From DATFQI01 sp963831105 (lineage in GTDB: Bacteria; Actinomycetota; Thermoleophilia; Solirubrobacterales; Solirubrobacteraceae): 64,000 nucleotides of DNA. The notes under the pieces were generated by a model that was not told where the DNA came from, made no database searches, and saw only the letters and a list, made by a program, of their open reading frames with translations. The stretch is from the NCBI GenBank assembly GCA_963831105.1, contig CAWHOS010000008.1, forward strand, positions 248,001 to 312,000, written 5' to 3'. A program made the translations under genes and the position numbers. Positions 8,056 through 18,240 of the stretch are shown here, piece by piece; the first letter of the stretch is position 1, and every line of letters begins with the position of its first letter.

Positions 8056-8988
8056 TCAGGCGAGCCGCGCGCGCAGCGCCGCGGCCACCTCGTCGATCGC
8101 CCGGCGCGAGAGCTCGGTCCTCGCCAGCCAGCGCCAGAAGCCGTGGATCGCGCCGTCGTAGCGCGTGCACTCCGCCTCCACACCGGCGGCGCGCAGCGCC
8201 TCGCAGTAGGCCTCGCCCTCGTCGCGCAGCGGGTCGAAGCCGGCCGTGAGCACGAACGCCGGCGGCGAGCCGGCCAGGTCCTCCGAGCGCAGCGGCGACG
8301 CGTCCGGGTGCAGGCCGTCGCCGCCGTTGAGGTAGAGGTTCCAGAACCGCTGCATCGAGGCCGCCGTCAGCCCGTACCGCTCCCCGAACTCGCCGTAGGA
8401 GGCCGTGTTGCAGCCCGCGTCGGTGACCGGGTAGATCAGCGCCTGCATGCGCAGCGGGACCTCGCCGCGCAGCCGGCGCGCGACGACCGTCGCGAGGTTG
8501 CCGCCGGCGCTGTCGCCGGCGATCGCCAGCCGCTGGGGGTCCGCGCCGAGCGCGGCCGCGTTGGCGGCGATCCAGCGGACCGCGCAGGTCGCGTCCTCGA
8601 GCCCGGCCGGGAACGGCGCCTCGGGCGCCAGCCGGTACTCGACGCTGACGACGATCGCGCCCGCCGCGTTGGCGAGCGCGCGCACGACGGTGTCGAAGGA
8701 GTCGATCGAGCCGAGCATCCAGCCGCCGCCGTGCAGGTAGACGACGAGCGGGAGCGGTCCGTCCCCCTCGGGCCTGTACAGGCGCGCCGGGATCGTGCCG
8801 GCGGCCGACTCGACCTCGAGCTCGCGCACCTCGGCGACCGGCTCGCCCGGTCCGGACATCTGCTCGGTCTCGGCCTCGTGGCCGGCGCGCGCCTGGTCCA
8901 CCGGCACCTCGTGCGCCGGCGGCCCGGAGAGCGCGAGCATCCCCTCGAGGATCTCCGCGATCTCCGGGTCGAGCAGGGCGGAGCTCAG
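8056..8988 (-). CDS. alpha/beta-hydrolase esterase of the hormone-sensitive-lipase family
   Basis: Shows the HSL oxyanion motif VVYLHGGGWMLGS, the nucleophile elbow IAGDSAGGNLA (Ser), and a C-terminal His in YDGAIHGFWRW; the acid is probably Asp in TAGFDPLRDEG. These cytoplasmic enzymes hydrolyse short acyl esters. The conserved N-terminal helix of the family (LDPEIAEILEGMLAL) lies before the first ATG (8940), and the frame has no ATG/GTG/TTG ahead of it. I therefore place the start at CTG 8988, which overlaps the upstream gene's stop as CTGA (310 aa). Starting at 8940 gives 294 aa and loses that helix. Confidence 0.85.
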   Translation of the reverse strand: MSSALLDPEIAEILEGMLALSGPPAHEVPVDQARAGHEAETEQMSGPGEPVAEVRELEVESAAGTIPARLYRPEGDGPLPLVVYLHGGGWMLGSIDSFDTVVRALANAAGAIVVSVEYRLAPEAPFPAGLEDATCAVRWIAANAAALGADPQRLAIAGDSAGGNLATVVARRLRGEVPLRMQALIYPVTDAGCNTASYGEFGERYGLTAASMQRFWNLYLNGGDGLHPDASPLRSEDLAGSPPAFVLTAGFDPLRDEGEAYCEALRAAGVEAECTRYDGAIHGFWRWLARTELSRRAIDEVAAALRARLA

Positions 8989-9200
8989 AAGCCCCGCCGC
9001 TCGCGATTGCGGATCGCCGCCGGGTCGCGGCCGCTGCGGTGACGCGAGTCCCAGACGGCGTGGGCGGCCCACAGCAGGGCCAGCCCCAGCACCGCAAGCG
9101 TCAGCCACACGACCTCGCCCGGGGAGACCGCGCCGAGCGCGACGAAGAACGCGAACAGCACGACGATCGCCAGGATCAGGATCCAGAACGTGTCGCTCAT
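8985..9200 (-). CDS. small two-helix membrane protein
   Basis: 71 aa from ATG 9200. Two hydrophobic segments, FWILILAIVVLFAFFVALGAV and VVWLTLAVLGLALLWAAHAVW, then a basic tail. An upstream ATG at 9233 is possible. Its stop overlaps the probable CTG start of the esterase gene, so the two are likely one transcript. No family recognised. Confidence 0.55.
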   Translation of the reverse strand: MSDTFWILILAIVVLFAFFVALGAVSPGEVVWLTLAVLGLALLWAAHAVWDSRHRSGRDPAAIRNRERRGF

Positions 9201-9251
9201 GGTCGAGCGCACACGCGAGCTGCGCGTCTCCATGTGCGGAAAGGTACCACC

Positions 9252-9284
9252 GCGCAAGAAAGGTGTCTGACACCTTTCTTGCGC
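9252..9284. repeat. perfect 33-nt palindrome
   Basis: Left arm GCGCAAGAAAGGTGTC (9252-9267), a single T, then its exact reverse complement (9269-9284). It lies just after the padR stop on the minus strand. The core GGTGTC-T-GACACC resembles mobile REP-type palindromes seen dispersed in bacterial genomes, but only this copy was noticed here. It could also act as a terminator or mRNA-end stabiliser for padR. Confidence 0.7.
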
Positions 9285-9290
9285 CGGTGA

Positions 9291-9908
9291 TCACGCCGCG
9301 GCGGGCGGCGTGTCGTCGTCGTCCCCGCGGTCGTCGCCCGCGAGGATCCGGTACAGCGAGCGGCGGGTCTCCTCGAGCACCTTGGCCGCCTGGGCCACCT
9401 GGTCGGCGGAGCCGGCCTGGACGACCTGCATCACGGCGGCGCCGACGCTGAAGACCAGCGTGCGGAGCTCGCCGATCGGCTCGCCGCCACCGACCTCCTC
9501 CCACGGGGTGCCGAGCTCGTCGGCGTGCTCGCTGACGTGGGCGCGGCCCTCCTCGGTGAGGTCGAACAGCTTGCGGCCGCCGGATTGCTCCGCGCGGACG
9601 AGCCCCTCGTCCTCGAGTTGGGAGAGCGCCGGGTAGACCGAGCCGGGGCTCGGGCGCCAGGCGCCGTTGGAACGGGCCTCGATCTCCTGCATCAGCCCGT
9701 AGCCGTTGCGCGGCTCCTCGGCGAGCAGGACGAGCAGGGCGGCGCGGACGTCGCCGCGGCGCGCCCGCTGGCCCCTGGGGCCGAAGCCCCCGAAGCCGGG
9801 GCCGAACGGAGGCCCGTAGCCGTGCCCTCCGTGCGGGCGCCGGTGCGGCCGGCCGCGGCCGCGTTGGCCCGCCATCGCGAACCAGTTCGGCATGGCATGC
9901 GCGTGCAT
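9291..9908 (-). CDS. PadR-family transcriptional regulator
   Basis: 205 aa. A Gly/Arg/His-rich N-terminal extension (GRPHRRPHGGHGYGPPFGPG) precedes the PadR winged helix-turn-helix at about residues 52-125 (AALLVLLAEEPRNGYGLMQE, SPGSVYPALSQLEDEGLVR), followed by a helical dimerisation region and an Asp-rich tail. The start is ATG 9908: AAAGGAG lies 5 nt upstream, whereas the GTG at 9914 overlaps that site. PadR proteins often repress their own promoter and a neighbouring exporter or enzyme. Two palindromes directly upstream suggest autoregulation. No obvious efflux partner is adjacent. Confidence 0.88.
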   Translation of the reverse strand: MHAHAMPNWFAMAGQRGRGRPHRRPHGGHGYGPPFGPGFGGFGPRGQRARRGDVRAALLVLLAEEPRNGYGLMQEIEARSNGAWRPSPGSVYPALSQLEDEGLVRAEQSGGRKLFDLTEEGRAHVSEHADELGTPWEEVGGGEPIGELRTLVFSVGAAVMQVVQAGSADQVAQAAKVLEETRRSLYRILAGDDRGDDDDTPPAAA

Positions 9909-9930
9909 GGCCACTCCTTTCGTTATTGAC

Positions 9931-9956
9931 TATCGACGATAGGTAACGATATATCG
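9931..9956. promoter_or_regulatory. paired palindromes, candidate PadR operator
   Basis: TATCGACGATA (9931-9941) and CGATATATCG (9947-9956) are perfect palindromes in an AT-rich island between padR and the thioesterase gene, about 23 nt from the padR start. The AT content stands out from the surroundings. Operator function is inferred from position and symmetry. Confidence 0.5.
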
Positions 9957-9970
9957 GCGACCGTCTTTTG

Positions 9971-10381
9971 TCAACCGAACCGGTGGACGGCAAGGCCCTT
10001 CGCGATCACCGCGCCGGAGGCGTCGGCGACCGTGACCTCGCAGAAGCAGAGGCTGCGGCCGCGGCGCACGGCCACGGCGGTCGCGACGAGGTCCGTGCCG
10101 CGGGCGGCCGCGACGTAGTCGACGTTCATCGAGACCGTGCCGCCGGCCAGGGCGTCGGGCACGGTGTCGTCGGCCCACGCGGCCGCCATCGAGGCGGTGT
10201 CGAGCAGCGAGGCGATCGCCCCGCCGTGGACCACGTCGCCCATGGTGGCCAGCTCGGGGCGGTACGGCATCCGCAGCACGGCGCGGTCGGGCTCGATCTC
10301 GGTCAGCTCGATGCCGAGGAGGCCGACGAGCGGCGAGTTCGGGACGAAGGCCTGGATGATCTCCTTGCGCGTCTGGGTCAT
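9971..10381 (-). CDS. hotdog-fold thioesterase (PaaI/YbgC-like)
   Basis: 136 aa, the usual single-hotdog length. The conserved GDVVHGGAIASLLDTASMAAA helix (with the Gly-Gly and catalytic-region Asp) and the strand TVSMNVDYVAAA identify a PaaI-type acyl-CoA thioesterase. Such enzymes release CoA from phenylacetyl-CoA-pathway or other acyl-CoA intermediates in the cytoplasm. Located just upstream of padR on the same strand with the operator-like palindromes between them. Natural substrate unknown. Confidence 0.82.
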   Translation of the reverse strand: MTQTRKEIIQAFVPNSPLVGLLGIELTEIEPDRAVLRMPYRPELATMGDVVHGGAIASLLDTASMAAAWADDTVPDALAGGTVSMNVDYVAAARGTDLVATAVAVRRGRSLCFCEVTVADASGAVIAKGLAVHRFG

Positions 10382-10392
10382 GCCCCGGGACG

Positions 10393-10836
10393 CTAGTCCC
10401 GGACGACGAACCAGGTGCCCAGGGCGAGCAGCGTGATGCCGAGGACCTTGGAGGCGGTGATCGGCGAGCGCGCGACGCCGAGCCAGCCGAAGTGGTCGAT
10501 CACGACGGCGAGCGCGAGCTGGCCGGCGATCGTGGCGGCGGTCAGGCCGCCCGCGCCGAGCGCGCGCACGGTCCAGACGATGCTGCCGACGTAGAGCGCG
10601 CCGATCAGCCCGCCGCCCACGGCCACGTGCAGCGGCGCCTCCCCCAGCCGCCCGATCCCGGACAGCCCACCTGCGAGTAAGGCGAGCGCGATCAGCGCCG
10701 CGAACGAGATCCCGAGCGCCACGACGGACGCCTGCACGCCGCCCACGGTGCGGGCCAGCGCGGAGTTCAGCGGCGCTTGTGCGGCGAGCACGCCGCCGAT
10801 CGCCACGGCCACCACGAGCGCCACGGTCCGGTCCAT
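10393..10836 (-). CDS. DMT-superfamily membrane protein (YdcZ/DUF606)
   Basis: 147 aa with about five transmembrane helices, beginning VALVVAVAIGGVLAAQAPLN and ending LGITLLALGTWFVVRD. The N-terminal Ala-Gln-x-x-x-Asn segment and the short single-half length match YdcZ-type DMT proteins, which usually dimerise and are poorly characterised transporters. Twelve bases separate it from the downstream thioesterase, so the two are probably co-transcribed. Confidence 0.75.
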   Translation of the reverse strand: MDRTVALVVAVAIGGVLAAQAPLNSALARTVGGVQASVVALGISFAALIALALLAGGLSGIGRLGEAPLHVAVGGGLIGALYVGSIVWTVRALGAGGLTAATIAGQLALAVVIDHFGWLGVARSPITASKVLGITLLALGTWFVVRD

Positions 10837-10933
10837 CCGCGCACCCTAGATGAGCGCACGACGCACCAGATGAGAAGGGCGTACCTTGCCAATGAGAAAG
10901 GCGTGAGGGAGGCGCCTCGAGCAGAGGGGGAGC

Positions 10934-12421
10934 ATGCGCAGCAAGTCCATTGCCGCCGCGATCGCGGTCGCGGCGTGCCTTGCCGTACCAGCAGCCGTAC
11001 AGGCCCACCCGTTCACGACCGACAGCGGCGTGTTCTCGGGTGAGATGCCGCAGATCGGGCTCGACAGCGGATTCCTGGCCGCCGGGCCGTCGGGATACCG
11101 GGGTCAGTCGGCGGTCGGTGACTACGAGACGAAGCGACTGCAGTTCCTGAGCCTGTCCAGGCGCGACGCGCCGACCCTCGGGCAGGCCAACTCCGACATC
11201 GCCTTCCAGGGCAACCGGGCCTACCAGGGCAACTTCCAGGGCTTCCGGATCATCGACATCTCGGCTCCGGGGAACCTGAAGCAGATCCTCGCCTACGAGG
11301 ACTGCCAGGGCAGCCAGGGCGACGTGGTCGTCTACGGCAACATCCTCACCCGCTCCTGGGACGTGCGGGCCGGCCAGAACCAGACCTGTGACGGACAGCC
11401 GGTTGAGCCCGGTTGGGAGGGCCTGCATGTGTTCGACATCACGAACCCGCAGAACCCGGAACTCGTGGCGTCGGTGCGGACCCGCTGCGGGTCGCACACC
11501 GCGACCGGCGTGCCGGATCCGGCCAACAACCGGCTGTGGGTCTACAACACGCCGTCCTACTCGCCGACCAACTGCACCGTCGACCCGCCGGCCGCGGGCA
11601 TCCAGGTCGTCGAGATCCCGCTGAACGCGCCGCAGAACGCCCAGGCGCGGCAGTTCGAGGAGACCACCGCGGCGAACAACATCCGCTGCCACGACACCGG
11701 GGTCATCCTCGGCGACGTGCTGCGGGCGGCGTGCGCGGGCGGCGACGGCATCGCGGTCTGGACGATGGACCCGGCCGAGGGTGGCTCGCTCGGCAATCCG
11801 CAGCTCCAGTACACCCGCGACCTGCGCCTGACGGGCGTGCCGGACTTCAAGGTCGGCCACTCCGCGGCGTGGAGCAACGACGGCGAGACGCTGATCATCG
11901 GCCACGAGCCCGACGGCGGTGTGCGAGCGCGCTGCCAGAAGACGGGAACCGTCTTCCAGGACCCGACGGCCAACTACCAGGTGCAGACGGACGACATGAA
12001 GTCGCTCTTCTTCCTGGACTCGGACACGGGCGCGACGCGCGGCAAGTGGACGCTGACGCGCGATCAGACCAGGTTCGAGAACTGCACGCTGCACAACTAC
12101 AACGTCGTCCCGACCACGAAGGGCGACTGGCTGGTGAAGGGCAGCTACCAGTCCGGGATCTCGGTCCTGGACTTCTCCGACCTGTCCAGGGTCCGCGAGA
12201 TCGGCTACGCCGACCCCGCGCCGCTGTCCGAGACCACCTCGGCCTCGGGCGCGCCGGCGGTGCTCGGCGGCGACTGGTCCACCCACTGGTACAACGGGTT
12301 CGTCTACCAGTCGGACATCGCGCGCGGCGTGGCGTCGTGGCGGTTCAACGGTGCCGAGTCGTTCAAGGCGGAGAAGCTCAATCGCCTGAACCCGCAGACG
12401 CAGACCTACACGACGGACTGA
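10934..12421 (+). CDS. secreted LVIVD-repeat (beta-propeller) protein
   Basis: 495 aa with a signal peptide (KSIAAAIAVAACLAVPAAVQA) and a GAGGGGGAG ribosome binding site just before the ATG. Repeats of the form GFRIIDISAPGNLKQI, GLHVFDITNPQNPELVASV, GIQVVEIPLNAP and GISVLDFSDLSRVREIG are LVIVD blades, which build an extracellular beta-propeller. Paired cysteines (YEDCQG, NQTCDG, RTRCGS, TNCTVD, RCHDTG, RARCQK) suggest disulfides. No catalytic signature is evident. Upstream, two near-copies of ATGAGAAAGGCGT (about 10869-10905) may be regulatory. Confidence 0.75.
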   Translation: MRSKSIAAAIAVAACLAVPAAVQAHPFTTDSGVFSGEMPQIGLDSGFLAAGPSGYRGQSAVGDYETKRLQFLSLSRRDAPTLGQANSDIAFQGNRAYQGNFQGFRIIDISAPGNLKQILAYEDCQGSQGDVVVYGNILTRSWDVRAGQNQTCDGQPVEPGWEGLHVFDITNPQNPELVASVRTRCGSHTATGVPDPANNRLWVYNTPSYSPTNCTVDPPAAGIQVVEIPLNAPQNAQARQFEETTAANNIRCHDTGVILGDVLRAACAGGDGIAVWTMDPAEGGSLGNPQLQYTRDLRLTGVPDFKVGHSAAWSNDGETLIIGHEPDGGVRARCQKTGTVFQDPTANYQVQTDDMKSLFFLDSDTGATRGKWTLTRDQTRFENCTLHNYNVVPTTKGDWLVKGSYQSGISVLDFSDLSRVREIGYADPAPLSETTSASGAPAVLGGDWSTHWYNGFVYQSDIARGVASWRFNGAESFKAEKLNRLNPQTQTYTTD

Positions 12422-12431
12422 GCGACCACCC

Positions 12432-12457
12432 CCGGGGGCGGCTCCGGCCGCCCCCGG
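12432..12457. terminator. bidirectional hairpin between LVIVD gene and polA
   Basis: CCGGGGGCGGC (12432-12442), loop TCCG, and the exact complement GCCGCCCCCGG (12447-12457). It is centred between two convergent stops. The stem is 11 perfect GC pairs; there is no U-tract, as is common in high-GC Actinobacteria. Confidence 0.6.
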
Positions 12458-12460
12458 CGC

Positions 12461-15056
12461 TCACTTCGCGTCGAGCCAGTTCGGCCCGACGCCCGCGTCC
12501 ACCGTAAGCGGCGGGTCGAGCTCGGCGGCGCCGATCATCTCGCGCGTGACGATCTCCGTCGCGCGCTCCATCTCCTCCTGCGGGCCCTCGAACAGCAGCT
12601 CGTCGTGGATCTGCAGGATCGTGCGGGTCTTCAGGCCCTCGGCGGCGAGCGCCTCGTGCGCGCGCACCATCGCGACCTTGATGATGTCGGCGGCGGTGCC
12701 CTGGATGACCGAGTTGACCGCCAGGCGCTCGCCGAGCTTGCGGGTCTGCCAGTTGCGGGCGCGGATCTCGGGAATCTGGCGGCGGCGCCCGAACAGCGTC
12801 GAGACGTAGCCGTGCTGCTCGGCCTGCTCGACGGCGTCCTTCATGAACTGCGCGACGGCCGGGAAGCGCGCGAGGTAGCGGTCGATGAACTCCTGGGCCT
12901 CGCCCTGGTCGATCTGCAGGCGGTCGGCAAGGCCATAGGCGGAGAGGCCGTAGACGATCCCGTAGTTGACCATCTTGGCCTTGGAGCGCATGCCGACGTC
13001 GAGCTGCTCCGGGGGCAGCTCGAAGACCGCGCTGGCGGTCTCGGTGTGCACGTCCTCGCCGCGCTTGAAGATCTCGCGCAGCACGTCCTCGCCCGCGATG
13101 TGCGCGAGCACGCGCAGCTCGACCTGGGAGTAGTCGACGCTGAGCAGCACGTTGCCGGGCTCGGCGATGAAGCACGCGCGGATCTCGCGGCCGGTCTCGG
13201 TGCGGATCGGGATGTTCTGCAGGTTCGGGTTGATCGAGGCGAGCCGGCCGGTGGCGGCGTTGACCTGTAGGAAGGTCGTGTGGATGCGCCCGTCGGCGGC
13301 GATGTAGGCGGGCAGCGCGTCGAGGTAGGTCTGCACGAGCTTCGTGAGCTCGCGGAAGCGCTCGATCTTGGGGATGATCTCGTGCTCGGAGCGGATCGCC
13401 TGCAGCACGCGCGCGTCGGTCGAGAAGCCGGTCTTGCCGCGGCGCTTGCGCGAGAGGCCGAGCTTGACGAACAGCACCTCGGCGAGCTGCTGCGGCGAGC
13501 CGATCATGAACTCCTCGCCGGCCAGCTCCCAGATCTCGCGCTCCAACTGGGCCGCGTCGGCGCGGATGCGCGTGGCGGACTCCTCAAGGCGGCGGGTGTC
13601 GAGCTTGACGCCGGCCTTCTCGGTCTCGCGCAGCACGCGGATCAGCGGCAGCTCGATCTCGGTCAGCAGGCCGCCGAGCCCGCGCTCGCGGATCTGCTCG
13701 CGCTGGCGGGCCGCCAGCTCGGCGATCAGGCCGGCGCGCTGGGCCTGGAGGTCGTCGGAGACGACCGCGATGCCGCGCTCCTCGGCCAGCTCGTCGAGCG
13801 GGAAGCCGCGCCGGGCCGGGTCGAGCAGGAACGCGGCGATCTCGGTGTCGAAGGCGAGGTTGGCCGGGACCTCGCCGAGGGCCTTGGCCTCGTGCGCCAG
13901 CACCGGCCGCTGCCCGGCCGCGGCGACCAGCTCCGCCGGGTCCTCGACGCTGCCGACGATCGCCGTGGCGCCCTGCGGGGCGAGCGCCGCGAAGCGCCAG
14001 CCGGTCTCGGCCGGCAGCAGCTCGCCCTCGGGGATATCGGGCGGGGCCGCGACGAGGATGAGCTCCTCCCCGGGCAGCTTCGCAACGTCGGCGGGACGTG
14101 CCCTCCTTGACCGCGATCGTGCGCGCCTCCGCGGCCTCGGGCCGCGGGATCTCCTCCATCTCGAGCACGGCGAGCGCCTCCTCGAGCCGGCGCAGCGGGT
14201 CGCGCAGCTCCCAGTCGCGGAACACCGGCCGCACGCCCGAGCGGTCGACCTCGCGCGTCATCTCGACCTCGAGGTCGATGTCGACCGGGACGTCGCGGAC
14301 CATCGTCGCGAGCTGCTTGGAGAGCCGCGCCGCGTCGGCGTGCTCGGTCAGGTTCTGCTTGCGCTTGGCGCCGGAGATCTCGTCGACGCTGGCCAGCACC
14401 GTCTCGAGGTCGCCGAAGCGCTGCAGCAGGTCCGAGGCCGTCTTGTCGCCGATGCCCGGGACGCCGGGGATGTTGTCGGAGGTGTCGCCCTTGAGCCCGA
14501 TGAAGTCCGGCACCAGCTCCGGCGGGATGCCGTAGCGGTCGATCACGCCTTGGCGGTCGTAGACCTTGGTGTCGGTCACGCCGCGCGAGGTCGACATGAT
14601 CCGCACCCCGTCGTCGACGAGCTGGTAGGCGTCGCGATCGCCGGTGACGACCATCACCGGGATCCCGCGCTGCTTGGCCTGCTCGGCGAGCGCGGCGATC
14701 ACGTCGTCGGCCTCGAAGCCCTCGACGGAGATGTTGCGGTATCCGAAGGCCTCCACGAGCGGGCGCAGGTGCGGCCACTGGAGCTGCAGGAGGTCGGGCC
14801 GGGACGAGCGCTGGGCCTTGTAGTCGGGCGAGATCTCCTTGCGGCCCGACATGCCCGCGTCCCAGACCACGACGGTCGGCACCGGGCCGTAGTCCGTGAG
14901 GATCTTCACGAGCATCGACGCGAAGCCGAAGATCGCGTTCGTGGGGCGCCCGTCCGAGGTCGCGATCGACTCGGGGAGCGCGAAGAACGCGCGATACGCG
15001 AGCGAGTTGCCGTCGATCAGGAACAGCTCGCGGGGTTCGTCTCCGTTCGTCGCCAT
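12461..15056 (-). CDS. polA: DNA polymerase I (one apparent frameshift)
   Basis: N-terminal part (ATG 15056) is the 5'-nuclease domain: LFLIDGNSLAYRAFFALP, SVEGFEADDVIAALA, VTGDRDAYQLV and the helix-hairpin-helix GLKGDTSDNIPGVPGIG. After a degenerate 3'-5' exonuclease region comes the polymerase: SVDYSQVELRVLAHIAGED (motif A), RLAVNSVIQGTAADIIKVAM (O-helix side) and QIHDELLFE (motif C). The frame breaks once near 14095-14100: upstream reads VKEGT, downstream continues PADVAKLPGEELILVAAPP after removing one base. Total length 2596 = 3n+1, i.e. one extra base. An essential repair/replication gene, so a sequence error is likely. Confidence 0.92.
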
Positions 15057-15226
15057 CTGCCCCTGAGAGGCTAGTGGGCCACACCGCGTACGGCGGCGCC
15101 GCGCCGCTATGCTGGCGAATCGAGCGGCTGCACCGGCACCTTCGCCCTGCGCCGCCAGACGTGCGCGCACCCGCCGGCCCCGGAATGGCTCGCCACGCGC
15201 CCCACCACCGCAGGAGCACCGGAGAC

Positions 15227-16729
15227 ATGACCGAGACGCCCGCCGACGAGGAACGCGCCCCCGAGCACGCGCCAGACCCCGCCCCCGAGCCGCCCGTGGC
15301 CGAGTCGCCCGCCGCCGACGAGGCGAGCCCGGAGCAGCCCGCCGCCGACGCCGCGGACGCCCCGGCCGCCGGCGAGGGCGGAGACAGCCCGGACGCCACG
15401 ACCGCCGCGCCCGACGAGTCCGCGACCACCGCCCCCTCCACGCAGGAGGCCGCGTCCGAGCAGGCTGCCTCCGCGCAGGCCGAGGCGGCCAAGGCCGACT
15501 CCGGAGCCGCGATCGGGCCGCCGAAGATGGAGCCGCACGACGCCGCGGCCGCCTCCGCGCCGGCCAAGGACGCCGAGGAGACGCCGGCGCCCGCGTCCGC
15601 CGAGAGCGATCCGAAGGCCGCCCCGCCGGCCGAGACGCCGGCACCGGACCCCGCAGCCCAGGCCGACGCCGCGGCCCCCGCCGAGCCCCCGGCGACCGAC
15701 TCCGCGCCCCAGCCGCCCCCGTCCGAGGGCGCCGCCGTGGAAGGCGCCCCTCCGGCCGCCGCCGCCACCGAGGGCCAGCCCGCCGGCGAGGCGCAGCCCT
15801 CCGGCGAGGCACAGCCCTCCGGCGAGGCGCAGCCCTCCGGCGAGGCACAGCCCTCCGGCGAGGCACAGCCCTCCGGCGACGGCCAGCCCTCCGGCGAGGG
15901 CAAGCCGCAGCGGGAATCGCAGCGGCCCCAGCGCCCGCGTCGCCGGCGGCCGACCGCCGCCGAGCGCCACCGGCGCACGTTCTTCGCCAAGCTGAGCGAG
16001 CTTCGCCGGACGGAGCAGGCCGCCGTCGAGGCCGAGGAGGCCGGCGAGCCCGTGCCCGAGGCCGAGGCCGAGGCGCCCGCCGAGGCGCCGGCCGAGGCCG
16101 CTCCCGAGGTGCCCGCCGCCGAGGGCGAGGCCGCCGCGCCGCAGGCCGAGCAGCAGCCCCAGCGCCCGCAGCAGGCCCCGGCGACCTCCCCCAGCCGCTC
16201 CGCCCGCGCGCAGGCGCGGCTCGTGGCGGCGATCGAGCGCGTCGGCGGCCACGAGGCCGTGCTCGAGGCGCTCAAGCCCAAGCAGCGCGAGGACGGCGAG
16301 ACGATGAAGTGGTCGTCCGTGTGCTGCGAGCAGGCGCAGGGCATCAAGCCCGGCGACCCGACCTTCACCGCCTGGGTGCGCCTCGCGGCCACCCCGGTGC
16401 GCGACGTCAAGGCGATCGTCAACCCGCGCGGCGCCGACGGCCGTGGCGGCGGGCGCGGCCGTGGCGGCGGGCGCGGCCGTGGCGGCGGCCAGGGCGGCCA
16501 AGGCCGCGGCGGCGGGCGCGACGGCGGGTACCGCGGCGGCGGCTACGACCGCGGCCCGGGCGCCGGGCGCGGCGACCTCGAGCAGCACGGCCGCGACGGC
16601 GCCTTCCGCTCCTCCGTGCGGATCGTCAACGTGGAGGACTCGCGCCGCGAGCGCGAGGAGGAGAAGCGCGAGCAGCGCGAGGCCAAGCGCAAGGCGGAAG
16701 CCGAGCGCCTGGCGCGTCTGGGCTACTGA
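15227..16729 (+). CDS. low-complexity RGG-box protein, putative RNA binding
   Basis: 500 aa in four blocks. Residues 1-185 are acidic Ala/Pro/Glu-rich disorder. Then come six copies of a GEAQPS hexapeptide and a basic patch (RPRRRRPTAAERHRRTFF). Residues about 320-405 form the only ordered-looking segment (ARLVAAIERVGGHEAVLEAL, GETMKWSSVCCEQAQG). A glycine/arginine stretch of RGG and GRGRGGG units follows, and the C-terminus is a charged helix (REREEEKREQREAKRKAEAE). RGG boxes bind RNA in eukaryotes and in some bacterial helicases and ribonucleases; here no enzyme domain is attached. Start chosen at ATG 15227 with AGGAG upstream. Divergent from polA. Function inferred only from composition. 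Confidence 0.7.
   Translation: MTETPADEERAPEHAPDPAPEPPVAESPAADEASPEQPAADAADAPAAGEGGDSPDATTAAPDESATTAPSTQEAASEQAASAQAEAAKADSGAAIGPPKMEPHDAAAASAPAKDAEETPAPASAESDPKAAPPAETPAPDPAAQADAAAPAEPPATDSAPQPPPSEGAAVEGAPPAAAATEGQPAGEAQPSGEAQPSGEAQPSGEAQPSGEAQPSGDGQPSGEGKPQRESQRPQRPRRRRPTAAERHRRTFFAKLSELRRTEQAAVEAEEAGEPVPEAEAEAPAEAPAEAAPEVPAAEGEAAAPQAEQQPQRPQQAPATSPSRSARAQARLVAAIERVGGHEAVLEALKPKQREDGETMKWSSVCCEQAQGIKPGDPTFTAWVRLAATPVRDVKAIVNPRGADGRGGGRGRGGGRGRGGGQGGQGRGGGRDGGYRGGGYDRGPGAGRGDLEQHGRDGAFRSSVRIVNVEDSRREREEEKREQREAKRKAEAERLARLGY
15785..15892 (+). repeat. 18-bp in-frame tandem repeat, six units
   Basis: Unit GGCGAGGCRCAGCCCTCC repeated five times with R alternating, then a diverged sixth unit. 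It encodes GEAQPS repeats in the RGG-box protein. Expected to be length-variable between strains by slippage. Confidence 0.85.
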
Positions 16730-16736
16730 CCAGCCC

Positions 16737-18209
<1,473 letters not shown>

Positions 18210-18240
18210 ACCGGCTCCGGCAGGGGGCCGTACGCAGGGC

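Noticed and set aside
15785..15892. Regular direct repeats as a CRISPR array
   Set aside because: The 18-bp units are contiguous, lack spacers and encode an in-frame hexapeptide repeat.
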